From positions 1 through 9,499 of the forward strand of contig NZ_DLHN01000004.1 of assembly GCF_002483235.1 (NCBI RefSeq): DNA of 9,499 nucleotides, given 5' to 3'. A program made the position numbers and the translations under genes. The notes beneath the pieces were generated by a model, which had not been told where the DNA came from, did not search any database, and saw only the letters and a program-made list of their open reading frames with translations. Source of the DNA: Pedobacter glucosidilyticus (GTDB lineage Bacteria; Bacteroidota; Bacteroidia; Sphingobacteriales; Sphingobacteriaceae). This document shows, in pieces, positions 5,931-9,499 of this stretch. Numbering within the stretch: the first letter of the stretch is position 1; each line of letters opens with the position of its first letter.

Positions 5931-6089
5931 ATGACTTTTGATGAACCACAAGCTAACAGGAAAGATTGGAAAAAGCAGAAAGCTAAGAGAGATTTACTAG
6001 TGAAAAGAAATACTGATAAGGCTAATAAACCTGTTTCTGTTTTTGAAACAACTAATGAAAGCTCGACCAAAAAGAGTTTAAAAAAGTAG
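5931..6089 (+). CDS. Hypothetical 52-residue lysine-rich protein
   Basis: The frame reads MTFDEPQANRKDWKKQKAKR (1-20), then DLLVKRNTDKANKPVSVF and a tail ending in KKSLKK. It starts 3 nt after the stop codon of the preceding small membrane protein, in the position expected for a coupled second gene. The product is soluble, strongly basic and probably helical near residues 8-27, without cysteines or membrane segments. I recognise no family. It ends in TAG and overlaps the 3' end of the convergent DAC-like gene by 12 bp (6078-6089). Spacing and codon use favour a real gene, but a chance ORF of this size cannot be excluded. Confidence 0.45.
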   Translation: MTFDEPQANRKDWKKQKAKRDLLVKRNTDKANKPVSVFETTNESSTKKSLKK

Positions 6090-7229
6090 AGTTTCTATGC
6101 GATGGGCTTGTACGCATTTCATCGTTATAGACCAAGATAACACCGTAAAATGGCCATCTTGCGATGCAACCAAAGCAATGCAATTATGATTATCATAAAC
6201 AAATTGAGCGGAAGAAAGATGTCTGGTTCCACCTAGTTGGGCAATATCTATTAGGGAGGCCTCTCCCCCGATTACAGGTTCAATAAAAGCTACTTTTTTT
6301 ACACTACTGTTTCCTTCGCGTTTACCAATTTTAACACCAAAAGCTAATAATTCATACTTATCATTCATGATGGTTGCGCCATCAATAGCTGTAAAACCAG
6401 CAATATGGTCAACCTCTTTTTTTAACTTACTTATCCATAGGCTTTCGCTGATGTTACTGCCATCCTTTAAAATTAAATTAGCTAAACCTTCAAATGGTGG
6501 ATTTAATTGATAGCGAAAAGGTGATATTAATGATTGTTTCCACTGTTCATCATCAGAAGGTGTTAATAGCAAAGTACCTCCTCTACCATGAGAACGCATA
6601 AAAACTGCTAATTGGATAAGAATATTGGTAGTATCATTTCTTAAATAAGGTGCAGTAAAACCTAAAAGTGATTTTAAAATCTGCGGACTATCTGGTAATA
6701 TTCCACTATCTTCATTTACTATTTTAATTTCATCGCCCTTGAGGATAACTACGTTAGTGAATTTTCCATAGCCATTAATCCTCTTATGCTTAATAACCAG
6801 CAAACCGGGTTCAGAAACATCTAATACGAAACAGTAATCGGGTATATAAGTAGTAGAGCCCCAAACAAAAAGTTCGCCATCTTGAAACCAAACACCTAAA
6901 TGTATACCAGCACCTTCTATACCTGGGGCTAGTTTAGAAAGCACATAAGCATTTAAAGTTAATTTTTCTTGAAATACAACTGGGTGCAAGGCTTGCTCTG
7001 GCGATAGAAAAGCTAAAGAAATACGAGGGTATTTGCCTTCCTCGCTTCTGAAACTTGCCCAAAAGCATACATCAATAATAGCTTCTATAATATTTACCTT
7101 GGGTATGGTAGCTATATCTTGCGCCTCTTGATCATGAGCTAAAGCAATATGATGCAGAAAGTGCTCTGATATTTTAGGAGCAACAATTTTTGCCGATTGA
7201 TACGTGGGTGAATATTGTATAGAAGCCAT
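6078..7229 (-). CDS. Diadenylate-cyclase (DisA_N)-like protein with N-terminal sensor region (DACNV-type)
   Basis: A 383-residue soluble protein with no signal peptide or membrane helix. The C-terminal third resembles the DAC domain that makes cyclic di-AMP: AIDGATIM (281-288) carries the DGA motif (283-285), and GGTRHLSSAQFVYDN (333-347) corresponds to the GTRHRxA motif, followed by IALVASQDGHFTVLSW (351-366), the usual closing strands. The second Arg of RHR is replaced by Leu (R336 H337 L338), so catalysis is uncertain and nucleotide binding may be the role. The N-terminal 200 residues match no enzyme I know; I recall similar Bacteroidota proteins being named 'putative sensor domain DACNV'. 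FMRSHGRGGTLLLTP (210-224) is another conserved-looking motif. It is the last gene of the lgt operon, 12 bp after the haem-protein gene. No clear terminator follows it. Confidence 0.7.
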   Translation of the reverse strand: MASIQYSPTYQSAKIVAPKISEHFLHHIALAHDQEAQDIATIPKVNIIEAIIDVCFWASFRSEEGKYPRISLAFLSPEQALHPVVFQEKLTLNAYVLSKLAPGIEGAGIHLGVWFQDGELFVWGSTTYIPDYCFVLDVSEPGLLVIKHKRINGYGKFTNVVILKGDEIKIVNEDSGILPDSPQILKSLLGFTAPYLRNDTTNILIQLAVFMRSHGRGGTLLLTPSDDEQWKQSLISPFRYQLNPPFEGLANLILKDGSNISESLWISKLKKEVDHIAGFTAIDGATIMNDKYELLAFGVKIGKREGNSSVKKVAFIEPVIGGEASLIDIAQLGGTRHLSSAQFVYDNHNCIALVASQDGHFTVLSWSITMKCVQAHRIETLLF

Positions 7230-7241
7230 TAAACATGTTCT

Positions 7242-7727
7242 TTATTTTTTACTTTCCTCTAATGCAAAAGCAGGATCGCTTTGAATTTTTAAACGTGTTT
7301 CTTTTGCCCAATTTACCAATGCTAACCTTTGTGTTTCATTCAATTTAGCATCTTGATGTATCCAAGTATAAGAATCTAAAGGCATCCAGTGGTCTTCCTG
7401 AGACTCTATTAATTCTTCTAGTTTATGATCTTGCTTTTTAAGCTTATAAGTTAAAAACTCATCAAAGTTTAAATGTCTTTTTCCATCATCTACATGGCTA
7501 TCTAACCACCAGGCAACAGGCTGTATATTAGCATACCAAGGATAAACGGTATTATTGGTATGGCAATCATTACAAGCAGTTTTTAAAATCTGCATGGTTT
7601 CCTCATTAGCCGGAAACTTGTTATGTATACTGTTAACAGATGGTGTAGTACTTATATTTTTTTCTGGTTTGATAAATTGTATGATGACCAAAACAGCCAG
7701 TAAGCCTAATAAAATTTTCTTCTTCAT
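7242..7727 (-). CDS. Small membrane-anchored haem-binding (cytochrome c-like, Haem_bd) protein
   Basis: This 161-residue protein begins MKKKILLGLLAVLVIIQFI, an N-terminal signal-anchor (about residues 4-19), so the rest should face the periplasm. ACNDCHTN holds a CxxCH haem c attachment site (C52, C55, H56). It is followed by YPWYANIQPVAWWLDSHVDD and GKRHLNFDEF, the pattern of the Haem_bd family of Bacteroidota. M115 in HWMPLDSY is a possible second axial ligand, by position only. The redox partner is unknown. The start codon overlaps the stop of the IMPase gene in an ATGA (7724-7727), indicating translational coupling, and the DAC-like gene follows after 12 bp. Confidence 0.85.
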   Translation of the reverse strand: MKKKILLGLLAVLVIIQFIKPEKNISTTPSVNSIHNKFPANEETMQILKTACNDCHTNNTVYPWYANIQPVAWWLDSHVDDGKRHLNFDEFLTYKLKKQDHKLEELIESQEDHWMPLDSYTWIHQDAKLNETQRLALVNWAKETRLKIQSDPAFALEESKK

Positions 7728-8518
7728 GATTTAAAATACTTGTTTATAGTGGTTAATAATTCTTGTGATATGTGTCTGTTTGTGGAGACAATATCGCAAT
7801 TTTTTAAAGCATTTTTTCCACCTTCAAAATCAAAATTTTCTCCACCTGCTTGTTGTACAATAAACATCCCTGCAGCAATATCCCAAGGTTTTAAATTATA
7901 TTCAAAATAAGCATCAAAACGACCACAAGCTGTATAAACCAAATCTACAGAAGCAGCTCCTATTCTTCTTAAACCGTGGCAGCTTTGTATTAAATCGCCA
8001 AATAAAGCCATATAAGCATCTTTGCGGGTAAAATCATAATAAGGAAAACCTGTTGCCAGTAAGCTATCGGCTACTTTAGTATTTGTAGATACTTTTATTT
8101 CTTTGCCATTTAAGAAAGCAGCGCTTCCCTTCCAAGCGTAAAAGCATTCGTCCTTACCAATTTCATAAACTACACCTAAAACCAATTCGTCTCCTTCTTG
8201 CAAAGCTATGCTTACCGCAAAAGCAGGAATGCCATGAATGAAATTGGTGGTGCCATCTAGTGGGTCTATAATCCAGTTAAAAGTTTCTGCTTTTTGGTGT
8301 ACACCTTCTTCTGCAATAAAGCCAGAACCAGGTAAAACTTTTGCTAAGGCTGAAACAATCATTTCTTCAGAGGTTTTATCCACGTAAGAAACCATATCAT
8401 TGGTGCCTTTATATTCTATTTTTGAGGATTGAAATAATGCTGATTCTTTTCTGATAAAAGCTCCGGCTTCTTTAGCAATACGGATAACTTCAACACACAA
8501 TTCCTGATAGTTAAGCAT
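7724..8518 (-). CDS. Inositol-monophosphatase-family phosphatase (SuhB/IMPase type)
   Basis: From the start chosen the protein is 264 residues, the normal IMPase length. Metal-binding and catalytic motifs are complete: AEEG (E70, E71), WIIDPLDGTTNF (82-93, with D85 and D88 as metal ligands) and LKPWDIAAG (209-217, D213). It hydrolyses a phosphomonoester in a Mg-dependent way; the substrate could be inositol-1-phosphate or another sugar phosphate, and the sequence does not decide. The ATG at 8518 is preferred over one at 8566, since the latter adds 16 residues (MPVITSINYLLLKFVP) inside the gtrA gene, while 8518 gives a short 8-bp overlap typical of coupling. It is followed by the haem-protein gene via ATGA. 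Confidence 0.92.
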   Translation of the reverse strand: MLNYQELCVEVIRIAKEAGAFIRKESALFQSSKIEYKGTNDMVSYVDKTSEEMIVSALAKVLPGSGFIAEEGVHQKAETFNWIIDPLDGTTNFIHGIPAFAVSIALQEGDELVLGVVYEIGKDECFYAWKGSAAFLNGKEIKVSTNTKVADSLLATGFPYYDFTRKDAYMALFGDLIQSCHGLRRIGAASVDLVYTACGRFDAYFEYNLKPWDIAAGMFIVQQAGGENFDFEGGKNALKNCDIVSTNRHISQELLTTINKYFKS

Positions 8519-8972
8519 GGGTACGAACTTTAAAAGTAAATAATTTATGGATGTAATAACTGGCAAAACCTAAACTTAAAGCAGAACTGATACGCCCAGC
8601 CGTAGGCCAGAAACCACATAGCTCTACAAAAAATCTTAATAAAGCATAATTGGCAAAAAATCCAATAAAAGCGATAGTGGCAAAGCGTATAAATTGTTTT
8701 CGGGCTTTTAAGCTAGACTCATTAAATACGGTATATTTAGTAATTAAGAAATTAACAATGATACCGAACGAATAAGAAATGGTTAAGGTAAACTCGTGTG
8801 CACTTGCTCTAAACTGGTTAAATTGAATGCTTGGATGTTTTAATATGTAGTTGATGATGGTATAATAAACCAAAACATCGGCAACGGTAGCTATCCCTGC
8901 TGAAAGGAAAAAACGCACCATTTTATGTTGATAGAAAGCATTTAAAGTTTCTGATTTTGATAAAACAGACAT
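8511..8972 (-). CDS. GtrA-family membrane protein
   Basis: A 153-residue protein with four predicted membrane helices, near residues 18-42, 59-77, 95-115 and 125-145. It has the family's NFLITKYTVFNE segment after helix 2 (74-85) and YYIHKLFTF at the C-terminus (139-147). GtrA proteins are thought to help move lipid-linked sugars across the inner membrane for cell-surface polysaccharide or teichoic-acid-type glycosylation; the exact substrate is not visible, and no glycosyltransferase is in the window. Its start overlaps the lgt stop by one base (TAATG) and its end overlaps the IMPase start by 8 bp, so all three are probably translated from one message. Confidence 0.88.
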   Translation of the reverse strand: MSVLSKSETLNAFYQHKMVRFFLSAGIATVADVLVYYTIINYILKHPSIQFNQFRASAHEFTLTISYSFGIIVNFLITKYTVFNESSLKARKQFIRFATIAFIGFFANYALLRFFVELCGFWPTAGRISSALSLGFASYYIHKLFTFKVRTHA

Positions 8973-9499
8973 TAGGCAACCGCCCTTCCCGATTTATAAT
9001 TTTTAACAGACCAAACTATGCCAGCTATCCCCAAAATAACCATAACAGATGAAATAAGTTCTGCTTGGGTAAATGAAAGCCCTGCAACTTCATACTTAGA
9101 GTTTACACGAATACTTTCTATTAAAAAGCGCTCTACACCATTCAAAATCAAGTAAATAGAGAATAACAAACCTGGTGCTTTAATTCTGTCTTTTACTGCC
9201 CATAATAAAGCAAAAAGTAAAATGCAAATAACAGCCTCATACAAAGGTGTTGGGTAAACTGGGTTAGCTAGTTCAAAGCAGAATTTACCTTCGCAACCGG
9301 CAATAGGTACACCTTCATTTATCACATTATGCGGATATTTAGAAGCCCAAGCCCAATCTGGCAACCAAGTTAACCAGTTAGGTTTAGCACTTAAATTTTC
9401 TATACCCCAATCTCCATCGCCAGATAATTGGCAGCCTAAACGACCTACACCATAAGCTAACATCATACCCGGTCCGCCAATATCCAGCATGTGAACTGG
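8972..9499 (-). CDS. lgt: Prolipoprotein diacylglyceryl transferase, C-terminal part (5' end outside window)
   Basis: The frame is open to the window edge and three codons (PVH) precede the first visible Met, so about 175 residues of the C-terminal part are present and the true start lies beyond 9499. GMMLAYGVGRLGCQLSGDGD (about residues 11-30 of the visible part) is the Bacteroidota version of the Lgt signature GRxGNFxNxExxG that contacts phosphatidylglycerol. NPVYPTPLYEA is the second conserved block. Two membrane helices follow (ICILLFALLWAV and LISSVMVILGIAGIVW). The enzyme transfers diacylglycerol to the lipobox cysteine of prolipoproteins in the inner membrane. It is first in the visible part of a five-gene operon. 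Confidence 0.93.
   Translation of the reverse strand, partial: PVHMLDIGGPGMMLAYGVGRLGCQLSGDGDWGIENLSAKPNWLTWLPDWAWASKYPHNVINEGVPIAGCEGKFCFELANPVYPTPLYEAVICILLFALLWAVKDRIKAPGLLFSIYLILNGVERFLIESIRVNSKYEVAGLSFTQAELISSVMVILGIAGIVWSVKNYKSGRAVA

Noticed and set aside
8519..8566. Longer IMPase start at 8566
   Set aside because: The added 16 residues precede the normal family N-terminus and increase the overlap with gtrA from 8 to 56 bp.

Overview
The window is AT-rich DNA from a member of the Bacteroidota, most likely Sphingobacteriaceae (Pedobacter-like). This rests on the style of the proteins (SusC/BtuB-type TonB receptor, Haem_bd-type cytochrome, DAC-like sensor protein, Lgt with a GRLGCQLSGDGDWG motif), on starts without clear Shine-Dalgarno sequences, and on the palindromic 'GCTGAGCGGAGTCGAAGC' repeat type common in that phylum. 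Species cannot be fixed from sequence alone.

Layout. (1) Positions 2-256 (+) are the C-terminal end of a biosynthetic arginine decarboxylase (speA). It is followed by short tandem repeats, a bidirectional hairpin terminator (336-377), a duplicated 42-bp unit and an 83-nt tract with no G on the + strand. (2) Positions 558-5454 (-) are a cobalamin locus. A cobalamin riboswitch (5288-5454) heads btuB (3258-5174), a DUF6580-type membrane protein (2645-3223), cobU (1971-2474), a CobB-type sirtuin (1273-1962) and a PP-loop ATPase of the Dph6/COG2102 type (558-1280). A 125-bp nested palindrome (2502-2626) interrupts the locus just upstream of cobU. (3) Positions 5652-6089 (+) hold two small unrecognised genes, a two-helix membrane protein and a 52-residue lysine-rich protein. 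The second overlaps the end of the next convergent gene. (4) Positions 6078-9499 (-) are a tightly packed operon read as lgt (5'-truncated by the window), gtrA, an inositol-monophosphatase-family gene, a small haem-binding CxxCH protein and a protein with a C-terminal diadenylate-cyclase-like domain. Its junctions overlap by 1, 8 and 4 bp and end with a 12-bp gap.

How the genes work together. The riboswitch would shut down corrinoid uptake when cobalamin is plentiful. BtuB brings corrinoid across the outer membrane, the DUF6580 protein is a candidate inner-membrane partner, and CobU activates salvaged cobinamide. The sirtuin and the PP-loop ATPase are translationally coupled downstream of cobU, which suggests a role in the same physiology that sequence alone does not prove. 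The lgt operon mixes lipoprotein maturation, a flippase-like GtrA, a sugar/inositol phosphatase, a haem protein and a nucleotide-signalling-like protein. The last two are the least understood.

The points most worth following are the zinc-site-less, desuccinylase-type sirtuin in a B12 operon, the diadenylate-cyclase-like protein with an altered RHR motif, the terminator-like palindrome inside the B12 operon, and the hairpin next to the btuB start codon.
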